Below, piece after piece: positions 9,661 through 18,551 of a DNA stretch of 64,000 nt (position 1 is its first letter; the number at the start of each line of letters is the position of its first letter). Source of the DNA: Gottschalkiaceae bacterium SANA (GTDB lineage: Bacteria; Bacillota; Clostridia; Tissierellales; GPF-1); the NCBI GenBank assembly GCA_036323355.1, contig AP028876.1:1240001-1304000 (forward strand), read 5' to 3'. The notes under the pieces were generated by a model. The model made no database searches and was not told where the DNA came from. It was given only the letters and a program-made list of their open reading frames with translations. A program made the position numbers and the translations under genes.

Positions 9661-9703
9661 AAAACAAGCTGGGTCGATTAATCGACCCAGCTTGTTTTTA
9701 TTT
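9661..9703. terminator. Bidirectional terminator, perfect 38-base palindrome
   Basis: Bases 9661-9698 form a perfect palindrome with A tract on the left and T tract on the right, so it can end transcription from both sides. On the minus strand it contains the last codons and stop of the flavoprotein gene ending at 9678. Confidence 0.9.
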
Positions 9704-10739
9704 CATTGACAAGATTTTTTGCGAATTCAGAAGCCTGAAATTCGATGTTTGAACGGGCTAAAATGGCATTTTTGCTATTCGCAGTTGCAGTTAGAGAAAA
9801 CTGAGGCGGCAAACGGAAGGTTTTGTTGATATTCAAAGCGCTGATCAATTGATGTTGCAGGCATTCAGAACCCGAGTTACCCGAAACAACTATGCCGAAT
9901 AGGCTTTTGTTATAAAAATTATGGGTTCTAAATAGCGCTGTCATTCGGTTGATGGTGGCTGTCAGGTTTGCAGATAGGGCATCGTTGTAGTTGGGGCAGG
10001 CCCATAGAATAGCATCGGCTTTCAAGATGGCAGGATAGATTTCTTCCACCATAACGCCACCGTAAAAGCAACGCATCTGTTGGCCAAAGTGTCTGCAGGT
10101 GGTGTAGGGGCAGCCAATGCAGTCACGTACCGTCCCATTTTCAATATGGATCTCTTGTACCCTTACCGACTTGGGTAAATGCTTTTTCACCATTGCCCAT
10201 AGTTGCAAGGTGCTGGATGTATTTTCATTGCTCGCATGCAGTACGAGGAGAGAGGGATGTTTCTTTACGATAGGGCTGTCTGCCAGCAAACGAACCACCA
10301 GATTTTCACATTCTGTTAAACAAATCTCTTGTCTGCTTTTGCCTTTAACGGTTTCCATCAGTTGCCAATTGACCAGGTCTTTTGCAGCTTCAACAATGGG
10401 GCGTCCCATAAACCTGCACCCCAATTCATTGGCGCGTAAAATTAAGTCTACGGCAAAATCACGGCTATAGCGTTCCGAATTGCTGTGAATCAGGATTGCT
10501 GCTTCACTTCCAGAGAGGGACTGTGCTCTTGGATCCAGCTTCATAAGAAAGGCGGATAATTCCGGACAGAGATTCCAAACATTAACTTGGATGGCAAAGA
10601 GGATCTTTGCGTTTTGTAAATTTGGCAATGGGTCACCCATGCAAAAGACACCATCCGGGTGGTGGGTCCATGCCGCGCCCAACATGCGTTTCAATTGTCG
10701 AGAGGATTCTCCCAGTTGAATAACATAAAAAGGTTTCAC
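9678..10739 (-). CDS. Flavodoxin-fold NADPH-dependent FMN reductase/iron-sulfur flavoprotein-like protein
   Basis: 353 residues. The C-terminal half (about 160-345) is a flavodoxin-like FMN reductase domain with a compact cysteine cluster C207-x2-C210-x4-C215-x8-C224, as in iron-sulfur flavoproteins, followed by the ADAILWACPNYNDALSANL strand-loop that in the family contacts FMN. The N-terminal half has alternating strand/helix features like a second, worn flavodoxin fold; this is a weak reading. It is the last gene of a three-gene minus-strand operon and overlaps its upstream neighbour by 4 bases (ATGA). Likely an electron-transfer partner of the dehydrogenase encoded there; the substrate is unknown. 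Its stop codon is inside the terminator palindrome. Confidence 0.65.
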   Translation of the reverse strand: MKPFYVIQLGESSRQLKRMLGAAWTHHPDGVFCMGDPLPNLQNAKILFAIQVNVWNLCPELSAFLMKLDPRAQSLSGSEAAILIHSNSERYSRDFAVDLILRANELGCRFMGRPIVEAAKDLVNWQLMETVKGKSRQEICLTECENLVVRLLADSPIVKKHPSLLVLHASNENTSSTLQLWAMVKKHLPKSVRVQEIHIENGTVRDCIGCPYTTCRHFGQQMRCFYGGVMVEEIYPAILKADAILWACPNYNDALSANLTATINRMTALFRTHNFYNKSLFGIVVSGNSGSECLQHQLISALNINKTFRLPPQFSLTATANSKNAILARSNIEFQASEFAKNLVNEIKTSWVD

Positions 10740-11983
10740 AAAATCGCCTCCAATCCGTGATGGCTTTCTTTTAATCGTTCCATCAACGGGACGGGGAGAG
10801 TTAATCGTTCAAATTCAACGCCAGAAGCCAATAATTGATTGGCGGCACCAAAGTATACGCCTCCAAGAAAATTGGCGCTTAAGTGCCAGTTGCCACGAAT
10901 CATGGAAAGGATGGATAAGGCTCCAGAAGAAAGGGCGGGTGCGATATAGGGCTTAAAGCCTACCTCGCGAACCAGGTGGTTGGCGTGAAGAGTCGCTTTC
11001 GTAAGCAGTATGCTTTTCTCTTCTTCGTATTCCAAAATGGAGTTTGCAATAACCAGTCCCTTTCCGTGGGGACCATAGGCACGTCCATGAGTTAAAAATT
11101 CGGAATCTCCAATGGTGGATTCGGCCAAATATGCGGCGCGTGCATACATGACACCAAGGCCGAAACCGTGGATTTGTTCGGGACGAAGTCCCTGGTAGTC
11201 CAAATGATCCTGGTATGTATTGCTATCCAAATATGCGGACAGGCACAAGGGATCGACAGGGTCGGAAACCACGCAAAATTCTCCTTGAAAATCATTGAGT
11301 CTTGCCATTTGCGCGTATTCCTTCAGGATCTTTCGATTGCCTTCGAATTGCACCATTCGAACATCACCAGAGGTTTGGGACAATGGTGGAATTCCCTTTG
11401 AAGCACAAAAAACGAAATAATCGCCATCGAAGACTTCTTCCTTTTCAATGGCTCGTACTCGGGGTGTCTGTTTGCTTTGCCCGAAGGTGAGGATCTGATT
11501 GGTTTCAAGAACAAAGCGCTTTTGCTTCTCGGGGCTTCGATCATAGATTCCAATTTCATCGATGCAATCGTTCCCGGTCAGGCACAAGCCTATTAAAAGG
11601 GTGCTGCCTACATCTCCCAGGGCGACCAGATTCAGTCGGATACCTTTGCGCTTTCGCGGGGGAGACGTTATCAGTTGTTCCCATTTTGGCCAGGAACGAT
11701 TGATGGCGCGGCAGGGAAGTCCTTCGGGAACAAAATCAATCAGGGATGAAGCTTGGGGCGACGGTGTGTTTAGTCGCTCCAAGCTATCGTGATCGACAAG
11801 ACTTTCTCGTTGGATAAGAGGAAATTGTGCTGCGTTTTTTCTAGGATCGCCGGAGAAGAATATCACGGCTTCTGTGGCTTCATTTGGAAATCGAGGGACC
11901 ATATATTCTTCCCATTTGGTAATTGGCTGGTCAGCGATGCAAGCGATCTGTGAATCCATTAGATGATAGAAATAGGGTCTCAT
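10736..11983 (-). CDS. LDH/MDH-superfamily-like NAD(P)-dependent dehydrogenase with N-terminal extension
   Basis: 415 residues. After about 115 residues of unrecognised sequence there is a Rossmann region: LNLVALGDVGST (117-128), an acidic residue D148 after the second strand (favours NAD), a strand ending FVFCAS (190-195), SDPVD at 240-244 (compare the NPVD of lactate and malate dehydrogenases), and GPHG at 304-307, at the place of the catalytic histidine motif of that superfamily. So a 2-hydroxyacid or similar dehydrogenase is likely, but the substrate is not clear and the N-terminal part is unusual. It overlaps both neighbours by 4 bases, which implies tight co-translation with the giant protein and the flavoprotein. 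Confidence 0.6.
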   Translation of the reverse strand: MRPYFYHLMDSQIACIADQPITKWEEYMVPRFPNEATEAVIFFSGDPRKNAAQFPLIQRESLVDHDSLERLNTPSPQASSLIDFVPEGLPCRAINRSWPKWEQLITSPPRKRKGIRLNLVALGDVGSTLLIGLCLTGNDCIDEIGIYDRSPEKQKRFVLETNQILTFGQSKQTPRVRAIEKEEVFDGDYFVFCASKGIPPLSQTSGDVRMVQFEGNRKILKEYAQMARLNDFQGEFCVVSDPVDPLCLSAYLDSNTYQDHLDYQGLRPEQIHGFGLGVMYARAAYLAESTIGDSEFLTHGRAYGPHGKGLVIANSILEYEEEKSILLTKATLHANHLVREVGFKPYIAPALSSGALSILSMIRGNWHLSANFLGGVYFGAANQLLASGVEFERLTLPVPLMERLKESHHGLEAIL

Positions 11984-14900
11984 TTTTCCTCCCGAGTAAA
12001 GAGTGATTGAATACGCTTTAAGTGCGCCTGATCGTATTCGAGATAGTTTGATACCTTTAAAGAGGGATCATACTCCAGTAAATCACTGCGATCAGGGAAT
12101 CGAGGTGTGGAAAAGATTTCACCAAGATTGGTGATGCATAATGCACGATCATTGAGTTGCTGATATTCTCGTTCCAAGGTACGGAATATTTGATAGGTAT
12201 TCTTTAGGACGGTTTCTGACAACTTGTAAATTGCAGAAACTGGCGTATCTTTAATATAGCTTGGTGAAGCATAAGGCAATACAAAATTCACAGATGGAAT
12301 CATATTTGACTTGTAATCGACCATTCGTTCAACGGCGTCTCCTCCGATAAAGGGATAAAGGATGCTTTCATTGAACCATACGTTTAGATTGGGAACAAAG
12401 TATGCGGATTCTACATCCAAGTCTTGTAATTCCATCAATTCTTGTCCCTGACTAGAAAGGATGCCAACGATCGTTTTCTCCACCCGCACATGATGTTGAT
12501 TGAATTTTGGTAGAACTGCTTTTATTCGATAGCCCTTGTGCAGGATATCATCAATCAAAAGAACTGGCCTTTGGAAGGATTTCAACATACGAATCTGCTC
12601 ATCCAAACTGAGGTAATAGGGCGTTTGATGAATATAAAAGGAATGCGTATCACCCGTATAGGTCTTCTCTGTATGGAGGGTTTTGGTTGCCGTATTGGGT
12701 ACAAATCGTCCCTTCAAAATAGACCCGTATGGAACACATAGATTAGGTCCCAAGGTCCGAATTGGTCCTTGAACAGGGTCGACATGATTATTGCGGCAGA
12801 TGATCTCCATCAGCTTCTCATTCATGATTTTCCGGTCAAAGGTCAATAATAATTGTCCTGGATACAAAGCAACCAAAGCTTCTCTCAGGGCGTCGCGACT
12901 TTTATGAATGACACGTATGACTTTTGGATTGTGGAGGTATGGTTCTTTCAACAAGGCTTTAATATTTAGGTACAAGGTACTTGGATTTGTCATGGATACC
13001 AAGTAGATTGGCAATTTAGTTTCCCCGGATTCCTGCGGAACGGGGATGAAGCCCTGTAGTTTTAAAATTTTATAGTTGCGTTCATCCATTGCGGGATGAT
13101 GAAGAGGCTCGTGGTACACAGCAGAGGTGTAATCCTTCTGAAGTGCGAAACTCAGGGTTTCAGTTAAAAGAATTTGTCCCAAATGGCGATATGGAGATCC
13201 GGCATGAGTGAAAATTCCAGCGATTAAGGCAATCCGTCCGACTGCTTTTTGTCGAATAAAATCAGCGGATGTATGATCGTGAAATTCACGGAAGATCATC
13301 GAGTTTCTCAACCATCGGAAAGGAACGGCTCCAACGATGGTTTGCCCGTTTGTTTCCCTTGCAATCAAAAGTCGAGAGCTGTCTAAGGTGAAAAAGTTTT
13401 TGAAATCAATGGGAAAGTCGCCAAATTGATTGCGTAGTTCCGAAATGACTTCATAGCGAAATTCTTCAATGATTTCAAAGCTCAAGGTGCTGGTGGACAC
13501 CGGTGATTTCATCTGCGGTTCATGGCGATAGAAACCACGCGCCATAATGTATTTTTGCGCAAGGGGATCAATCATCATAGAAACATCCCGATTTTGATCG
13601 ATGTACTTCCGAATTTGGGTGGAAGAAATATCCTCATATTCCTCGGGTAAACAGAGTCTTACAGCTGGTTCTTTCATTCGTTTCAAAAATGGTTGGAGTG
13701 GATCTGGATCTACCTTGTCACAATTTCTCTCAAAAATGACATGAGGAAAATCGTGAATGGAGAAATCCTCAGTTTTTGCATAGGCAGAGGCGTGAAGAAT
13801 CACATCGCTTCCCACAACGATGGAAACCGGATCATCTCCAAAGCAGTCCTGCAACTCCCTCAAATCTGTCGAATTTGCAATATTGACGGATAAGGAAGCA
13901 GGGAAGAGATAGATATTGAGTTCATCGGCAATGGTCATGTCGATGATATTTCTTCGTATCATATTGGGTTGTGTGCGCTTTGACCAAGAAAATTCATCCA
14001 CCGCCAAGAAGACCTCATAGCCCATATTCCGAATACTCTCCGCAATTTTTTTATGGGAGATGGAGAATGGGTCGAAGGTTCCCGGGAAGAAGGCCTTTTT
14101 GTCATTGGTGTATACAGGAACTTTCCTATTGGTGAATTCGTAATCTGCAATGAATCGATAGATATGGTTCAGGGATACAGAATCATTCAGTTGAAGCAAG
14201 TCAGTTCTACGTCCTGACTCGGCCAAAACCAACATTTTTTTCGCTACGATGGACAATAGATTCTGTTTTTCCTTCATGTTTAATTTGTTTGAACCAAAGA
14301 CGTCTTTACCAAGCACAAGGAAGGCTTCACGCTTTACTTCTTGATCGAAGTTTACAAAGCTATTCAAGATTAGGCTGACCATGGTGATTAGACGGTGTCT
14401 AATTACCTCATCATTTTCTTGGAATCGTGGTGCGTATTGGGCGTAATTCTCTATACAAATGCCAATGGTTTTTAACATTAAAACCGTAATTTGTTGGTTG
14501 GAAACCTTTGTTTTATCAACAAAATCAGCGATGATTTCATCTAATTCTCTCGGCTGTAGATGGAGCATGACCCTGCCCAAATAGCGGGGAATAAAATTAG
14601 TGAATTGAAAGTTTTCCATCTCTAAGGCACGCATAAGTTCGATGGTCACATCGTTTTTTTGTTCCTTGCTGAGATAAGGAAAGACTTCTACCAAGGCGAT
14701 TCCTGCGTGGTTTCTCACATTCTCTACTTCGCTGACCTTCAATAGGTTGCAAAAATGGATGGCTGTATGGATTTTATCAATATTTGGAAATCCAGCAATA
14801 AGAAAATCAGCAAGCAAATGAACATGCACTTTTTTGAATACCCATGGGGTAGCTGTTTTCAGGTTTTGCAGGTAGATGTCAGATAGATCTTGGCCATCGA

Positions 14901-16851
14901 TTCGGCAAATGCCATAGTAATGCTCGATAACAGGCTTTGGCACTTTAATGCGTTCAGCAAGTTTTAAACGAAGATAGTTTTCGGCTGGATCTTCAGATCT
15001 TTCAAGTTTCCGCTTTAATATTCGACCGAGTTCGTCGATAAACCACCCTTGATTGGGCACTTTATTGACGAGGTTCCAGATTCGTTCCAAGGCGGTTACA
15101 CGAATTATACGGTCTTGATCAGACAGTGCGCTTAATAAAAGGCGAAGGGGCTGAATCATAACAGCCTCGTCAAAATTTTTCATAGGAATTCGTTTGATAA
15201 TTTGCATTAAATAGAACTTGGTTCGATAGACTGAAAAATTTTCTTTGTTGTAGTTGGATAATACGATTTTTCGATAGGTATCCAGTTTTCCCTTTTTTGC
15301 ATGCTGAAATAAAGTAGCTAGAACAACCCTCAAGTTGTGGGTTATCCAGATCTGGTGTTGATCAATTAGTTGAGGATCTGGATGCAAGATTTTTTTAATG
15401 TAACTTTCCAGCAGGTCGTCACTGCGATAGACTGCTTCTGGCAGGTTTACATTTTTGGGAATTTCTTTTCGATATTCCTCGTCAAAGTTGGCAATGAGCA
15501 TACCAATGACACCGGCTGCCTGACGGCGGATATCACCATCTTTATTGGTTAAAAGATCATATAAAAATTGAATGGTGATGAGCTTTTGATCTTGTGTCAG
15601 GTAGGTGGTATATTCCTCTAACACCTGGAGATAGCCGCGAAGTTTTTGTGGATCACTTTCACTGCGGGCCTGCTCCAAAATACTGCTTAGGGATCCGACA
15701 GACCGGAAGTTATGCATCAAGTCGATATTGTGTCGAATGGCCATAAATTTGATATTTTCAATGACCTCTTGATGGTGCATCAGGGCATAATGGCGAACTG
15801 GAGCAGGCTCCTGCGGCACATGTTCCAGATTGAGGTTGACATTTTGATCACGGAGAAAGGACTCAAAGTCTTTTAGCTTTGCATAGACTTTCCGATATCG
15901 ATTCGCCTTTGCTTCGTCAACATTGTCGAGTTTATTCAAGATGATATCGAAGGCTTCGTCCAAGGAAAAAATATGCATGTGGCGTTCTCCATTGGGGAGG
16001 ATTCGATTCTTCACACGAAAATCGCAATAAATGAGAAGTAGGGATTCCACGGGTAGGTTTTCTAGTTCCAGGTCCCAAGTGGAATGGTTGGTTGCGATAT
16101 GACCGATATAGAGCAAATCGTGACGCTTGGTCCACTCATCGGTGTAGTAGTAATGAAAGTATGGTACACGTTGCAAGCATTCGCCTGTACAGCCGAACTT
16201 GCCGATATCGTGAGAAGCGGCGGCACCGGAAACTACCCCCAAGTCCACAGGAAGACCCAATCGGAAACATTGACGTCCTAGATGAACAGCCAGGGAATGT
16301 ACACCGGAAACATGGTGAATATTGTTGTGGTTGGTCAATTCAAAATGGAGTTTCATCAATTCGTAGATCATGTCACGATCAAAAGCGGTTACGAATTTCC
16401 GATATTCGTGTCGATTGATAATCATTTCATCCTCAACGGGAAGAAAATCTAGACGATAATCAAAGGGTACGCGAGTGGATTTCTTTTCGATTTCACTGAA
16501 AAAATGGAAGATATGAATAAATAATTCCGCAGCCAGCTCCAAATGAGGAGAAAATTCGATTTCGATACTGGTAGGATAAGCGTGTTTTAAAATAAACTGA
16601 TAGCAATAGGCAAGCCAGTCATCGGGCGGTTGTCGCTTGGAAAGATCGTAAAGAATGGGTTGACAAAGCGATAGGATAGAACGCCCGGAATAATTATGCT
16701 GTGAGCAGATTCGCTCGAAGTGTTGTTTAAAATCATGAGCTTGAATAGATAATTGAATAAAAGCAGCTACGTCTTGATTTTCAGTGAGCCACTCGAGGTG
16801 ATCGAATGATTGAACAAAGTACTGATATGGTGCTACTTGTTTTTGATTCAT
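11980..16851 (-). CDS. Giant multidomain protein: HD, helical repeats, nucleotidyltransferase, GNAT-like and phosphoribosyltransferase-like regions
   Basis: 1623 residues, no signal peptide or membrane segment, so probably cytoplasmic. Regions in order: N-terminal helical part (1-160); HD-type hydrolase-like region (about 170-330) with H185, H190, the HDIGKFG motif at 214-220 and H251; a long alpha-helical repeat region like HEAT/ARM (about 390-900); a NadD/cytidylyltransferase-like domain (about 911-1110) with GTFDPFSISH at 924-933 and SSTQIRKYI at 1076-1084; an acetyltransferase-like region (about 1120-1290); and a type I phosphoribosyltransferase-like region (about 1295-1530) with LLIDDILHKG at 1431-1440. 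The nucleotidyltransferase and PRPP loops depart from consensus. GAGGAGG precedes ATG 16851. First gene of a three-gene overlapping operon. Function unknown; a role in NAD or nucleotide metabolism or signalling is only inference. Confidence 0.75.
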   Translation of the reverse strand: MNQKQVAPYQYFVQSFDHLEWLTENQDVAAFIQLSIQAHDFKQHFERICSQHNYSGRSILSLCQPILYDLSKRQPPDDWLAYCYQFILKHAYPTSIEIEFSPHLELAAELFIHIFHFFSEIEKKSTRVPFDYRLDFLPVEDEMIINRHEYRKFVTAFDRDMIYELMKLHFELTNHNNIHHVSGVHSLAVHLGRQCFRLGLPVDLGVVSGAAASHDIGKFGCTGECLQRVPYFHYYYTDEWTKRHDLLYIGHIATNHSTWDLELENLPVESLLLIYCDFRVKNRILPNGERHMHIFSLDEAFDIILNKLDNVDEAKANRYRKVYAKLKDFESFLRDQNVNLNLEHVPQEPAPVRHYALMHHQEVIENIKFMAIRHNIDLMHNFRSVGSLSSILEQARSESDPQKLRGYLQVLEEYTTYLTQDQKLITIQFLYDLLTNKDGDIRRQAAGVIGMLIANFDEEYRKEIPKNVNLPEAVYRSDDLLESYIKKILHPDPQLIDQHQIWITHNLRVVLATLFQHAKKGKLDTYRKIVLSNYNKENFSVYRTKFYLMQIIKRIPMKNFDEAVMIQPLRLLLSALSDQDRIIRVTALERIWNLVNKVPNQGWFIDELGRILKRKLERSEDPAENYLRLKLAERIKVPKPVIEHYYGICRIDGQDLSDIYLQNLKTATPWVFKKVHVHLLADFLIAGFPNIDKIHTAIHFCNLLKVSEVENVRNHAGIALVEVFPYLSKEQKNDVTIELMRALEMENFQFTNFIPRYLGRVMLHLQPRELDEIIADFVDKTKVSNQQITVLMLKTIGICIENYAQYAPRFQENDEVIRHRLITMVSLILNSFVNFDQEVKREAFLVLGKDVFGSNKLNMKEKQNLLSIVAKKMLVLAESGRRTDLLQLNDSVSLNHIYRFIADYEFTNRKVPVYTNDKKAFFPGTFDPFSISHKKIAESIRNMGYEVFLAVDEFSWSKRTQPNMIRRNIIDMTIADELNIYLFPASLSVNIANSTDLRELQDCFGDDPVSIVVGSDVILHASAYAKTEDFSIHDFPHVIFERNCDKVDPDPLQPFLKRMKEPAVRLCLPEEYEDISSTQIRKYIDQNRDVSMMIDPLAQKYIMARGFYRHEPQMKSPVSTSTLSFEIIEEFRYEVISELRNQFGDFPIDFKNFFTLDSSRLLIARETNGQTIVGAVPFRWLRNSMIFREFHDHTSADFIRQKAVGRIALIAGIFTHAGSPYRHLGQILLTETLSFALQKDYTSAVYHEPLHHPAMDERNYKILKLQGFIPVPQESGETKLPIYLVSMTNPSTLYLNIKALLKEPYLHNPKVIRVIHKSRDALREALVALYPGQLLLTFDRKIMNEKLMEIICRNNHVDPVQGPIRTLGPNLCVPYGSILKGRFVPNTATKTLHTEKTYTGDTHSFYIHQTPYYLSLDEQIRMLKSFQRPVLLIDDILHKGYRIKAVLPKFNQHHVRVEKTIVGILSSQGQELMELQDLDVESAYFVPNLNVWFNESILYPFIGGDAVERMVDYKSNMIPSVNFVLPYASPSYIKDTPVSAIYKLSETVLKNTYQIFRTLEREYQQLNDRALCITNLGEIFSTPRFPDRSDLLEYDPSLKVSNYLEYDQAHLKRIQSLFTREEK

Positions 16852-16964
16852 CGGTAGCCTCCTCTAAATGATTTCATTATTAGTATATAATAATTCACAT
16901 AATTATTCAGGTTCTTTCCAGATTTTTTGCATTTTCTTGTGCAACAGACGAAATAGGCAAACTA

Positions 16965-16973
16965 TGGTATAAT
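16965..16973 (+). promoter_or_regulatory. Extended -10 promoter of the 17002 gene
   Basis: TGG followed by TATAAT (16965-16973) makes an extended -10; no good -35 is seen at 17 bases. The same 14-base context TATGGTATAATATA occurs before the 6S RNA at 20360. The 150-base gap 16852-17001 is divergent and should also hold the minus-strand promoter of the giant gene, which I could not place with confidence. Confidence 0.6.
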
Positions 16974-17001
16974 ATATGAAACATAAGGGGGGCGAAATAA
17001 G

Positions 17002-17586
17002 GTGGAATGGCAGGTTGAAGCAATCGAAAAACAGGTTTATCAATTGAAGTTTTCGAAGTCTAATTATGAGCGCCTAGAATCCATTCGCTCAACGATTTCG
17101 GCCCTTGAAGAACTGAAAGAGATGATCGAGCGAGAAGAGGATTGTAAAAAGAAAGAAGAGGTTCCAAAAATTCGTGAGGGGATCGTTGAAAAATTGTTGG
17201 CGGAGATTGATTTTGTATATAAACCAACTTTAAAAGACGATATCTACGAGAGCGATTATCTAGAGCAATTTTCTCAACTCCGCCGTGCGGATTTGGTTTT
17301 ATGTGGAGCCCTAGAAGCCTTTAATGACTTTTGGACAGCAAATTCCGTTGAATTTGGCAATGTATTTGCTTCAGTACCTGCAAAACTAGTGGGGGAAGAG
17401 AAGACTGAAAATCTGATAGCTTTAGGATGGCAACGGACTCATGTACGTCTTTATCTGGCCAGCGATATGCAATTGAGCGAGATTTATCGTTCTTGCGAAC
17501 GCGCATTTCCGAATTATTTGATCGTCAAAGAAAATAAGGGAAGTCGATTTATTATTTTGGAATATCGGTTTCATAAGGGCGAATAG
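17002..17586 (+). CDS. Hypothetical protein, 194 residues
   Basis: GTG start at 17002 with GGGGGGCG 8 bases upstream. The first 80 residues are charged and helical (probable coiled coil, Glu/Lys rich, about 20-75); the rest mixes strands and helices and includes a Cys at about 105 and a short motif LGWQRTHVRLYLASD. No membrane segment or signal peptide. I do not recognise the family. It stands alone, between an extended -10 promoter and a terminator, divergent from the giant-protein operon. Confidence 0.6.
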   Translation: MEWQVEAIEKQVYQLKFSKSNYERLESIRSTISALEELKEMIEREEDCKKKEEVPKIREGIVEKLLAEIDFVYKPTLKDDIYESDYLEQFSQLRRADLVLCGALEAFNDFWTANSVEFGNVFASVPAKLVGEEKTENLIALGWQRTHVRLYLASDMQLSEIYRSCERAFPNYLIVKENKGSRFIILEYRFHKGE

Positions 17587-17596
17587 AATAAATTAG

Positions 17597-17627
17597 AACG
17601 GGCTCCTCTAAAGGGGCCCGTTTTTTT
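17597..17627 (+). terminator. Terminator after the 17002 gene
   Basis: AACGGGC...GCCCGTT stem (17597-17622) followed by seven T. It also lies at the 3' end of the convergent exporter gene (stop at 17630). Confidence 0.85.
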
Positions 17628-17629
17628 GA

Positions 17630-18418
17630 TTACTGAAGAATGTTGAAGATCATGATGATTGCTGCCAGCAGATTTGTAAAGGCGAAGATGGTGCGAAGAT
17701 TCTTTGGTTTGCTTTTTACAGCGTACTTGCTGCCGAGGCAGCCACCAATGACAGCTGTAGCCACCAGAGGGATTGCGAATAAAAGGTTTGCATTGCCGTG
17801 GATGCTATGACCGAGAAAGCCCATCAAAGCGGTTACTGCCACCATGGCAGAGGATGTACCTACGGCAATCTCCATTGGGATGCCGCAGAGCATGACCATC
17901 AAGGGAATTTTGAAGGCGCCACCTGAAATGCCAATGGCTCCTGCGAAGAATCCAACTGCCGCTGTAATGGGCAGGGTGATCCAAAGGTTGACGGTATATT
18001 GATAGGATCCAAATTGACGGTTCCAATAGCCAAATTTGTTCTTCTTTTCTTGCGGTTTTTCATGGACCGGAAGAAACATAAAGATTGAAATGATGATTAG
18101 TAAACCGGCAAACATGAGCTTGAGAGTTGTACCTTCTAGATAGCCAGCGAAGTAACCGCCAACAAAGGCCATGATGTCTGTGGGTGGATCAATCATCAAG
18201 GCGAGTTTCCAGTCAACTCGCTTATGGTTGTGGAAAATGATCATGGAAGTAAAGGCTGTAGCCATCATAATCAATTGTGAAGTCGTTGCAGCAACTTGCA
18301 TGGACGTTCCGGCCAGCACCATAGCAAGGACATAAAAGTTGCCACCGCCTTTTCCGACCATGGACATAGTGATGGCGATCAATAAGATGATACAGGGTAA
18401 AAGTAGTGTTGAAGCCAT
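17630..18418 (-). CDS. TauE/SafE family sulfite/organosulfonate exporter-like permease
   Basis: 262 residues with about 8 hydrophobic segments. The two repeated halves carry the typical small-residue patterns of TauE/SafE (DUF81) proteins: GKGGGNFYV near the N-terminus and GAIGISGGAFKIPLMVMLCG in the middle. Members export sulfite, sulfoacetate or related anions across the membrane; here the substrate is not shown. ATG 18418 is preferred over 18436 because AGGAGG lies 6 bases upstream of it. The gene has its own promoter with a perfect 20-bp dyad in the leader, so it is probably regulated. Confidence 0.88.
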   Translation of the reverse strand: MASTLLLPCIILLIAITMSMVGKGGGNFYVLAMVLAGTSMQVAATTSQLIMMATAFTSMIIFHNHKRVDWKLALMIDPPTDIMAFVGGYFAGYLEGTTLKLMFAGLLIIISIFMFLPVHEKPQEKKNKFGYWNRQFGSYQYTVNLWITLPITAAVGFFAGAIGISGGAFKIPLMVMLCGIPMEIAVGTSSAMVAVTALMGFLGHSIHGNANLLFAIPLVATAVIGGCLGSKYAVKSKPKNLRTIFAFTNLLAAIIMIFNILQ

Positions 18419-18448
18419 CGGTGTCCTCCTAAACATGCAAGCGTTACC

Positions 18449-18468
18449 TTATTGACATATGTCAATAA
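18449..18468. promoter_or_regulatory. Perfect 20-bp dyad operator of the exporter gene
   Basis: TTATTGACATATGTCAATAA is a perfect inverted repeat. It lies between the -10 (18476-18481) and the ribosome site, where a bound protein would block transcription. The core TTGAC-N4-GTCAA has the 5-4-5 spacing of CRP/FNR-type sites, but no regulator gene is adjacent, so the cognate protein is unknown. Confidence 0.7.
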
Positions 18469-18475
18469 CGAATTT

Positions 18476-18504
18476 ATCTTACGCTTCTTTAAAAAGGCTG
18501 TCAA
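18476..18504 (-). promoter_or_regulatory. Promoter of the TauE/SafE gene
   Basis: On the minus strand: TTGACA (18504-18499), 17-base spacer, TAAGAT (18481-18476). Very close to consensus. Confidence 0.8.
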
Positions 18505-18509
18505 GGGGT

Positions 18510-18541
18510 AAAAAAACACCCAATATAAAGAAAATTGGGTG
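18510..18541 (-). terminator. Terminator after nadK
   Basis: On the minus strand CACCCAAT / ATTGGGTG arms (18541-18534 and 18524-18517), followed by a run of T, 10 bases after the NAD kinase stop. Confidence 0.85.
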
Positions 18542-18551
18542 CGATGTGTGC

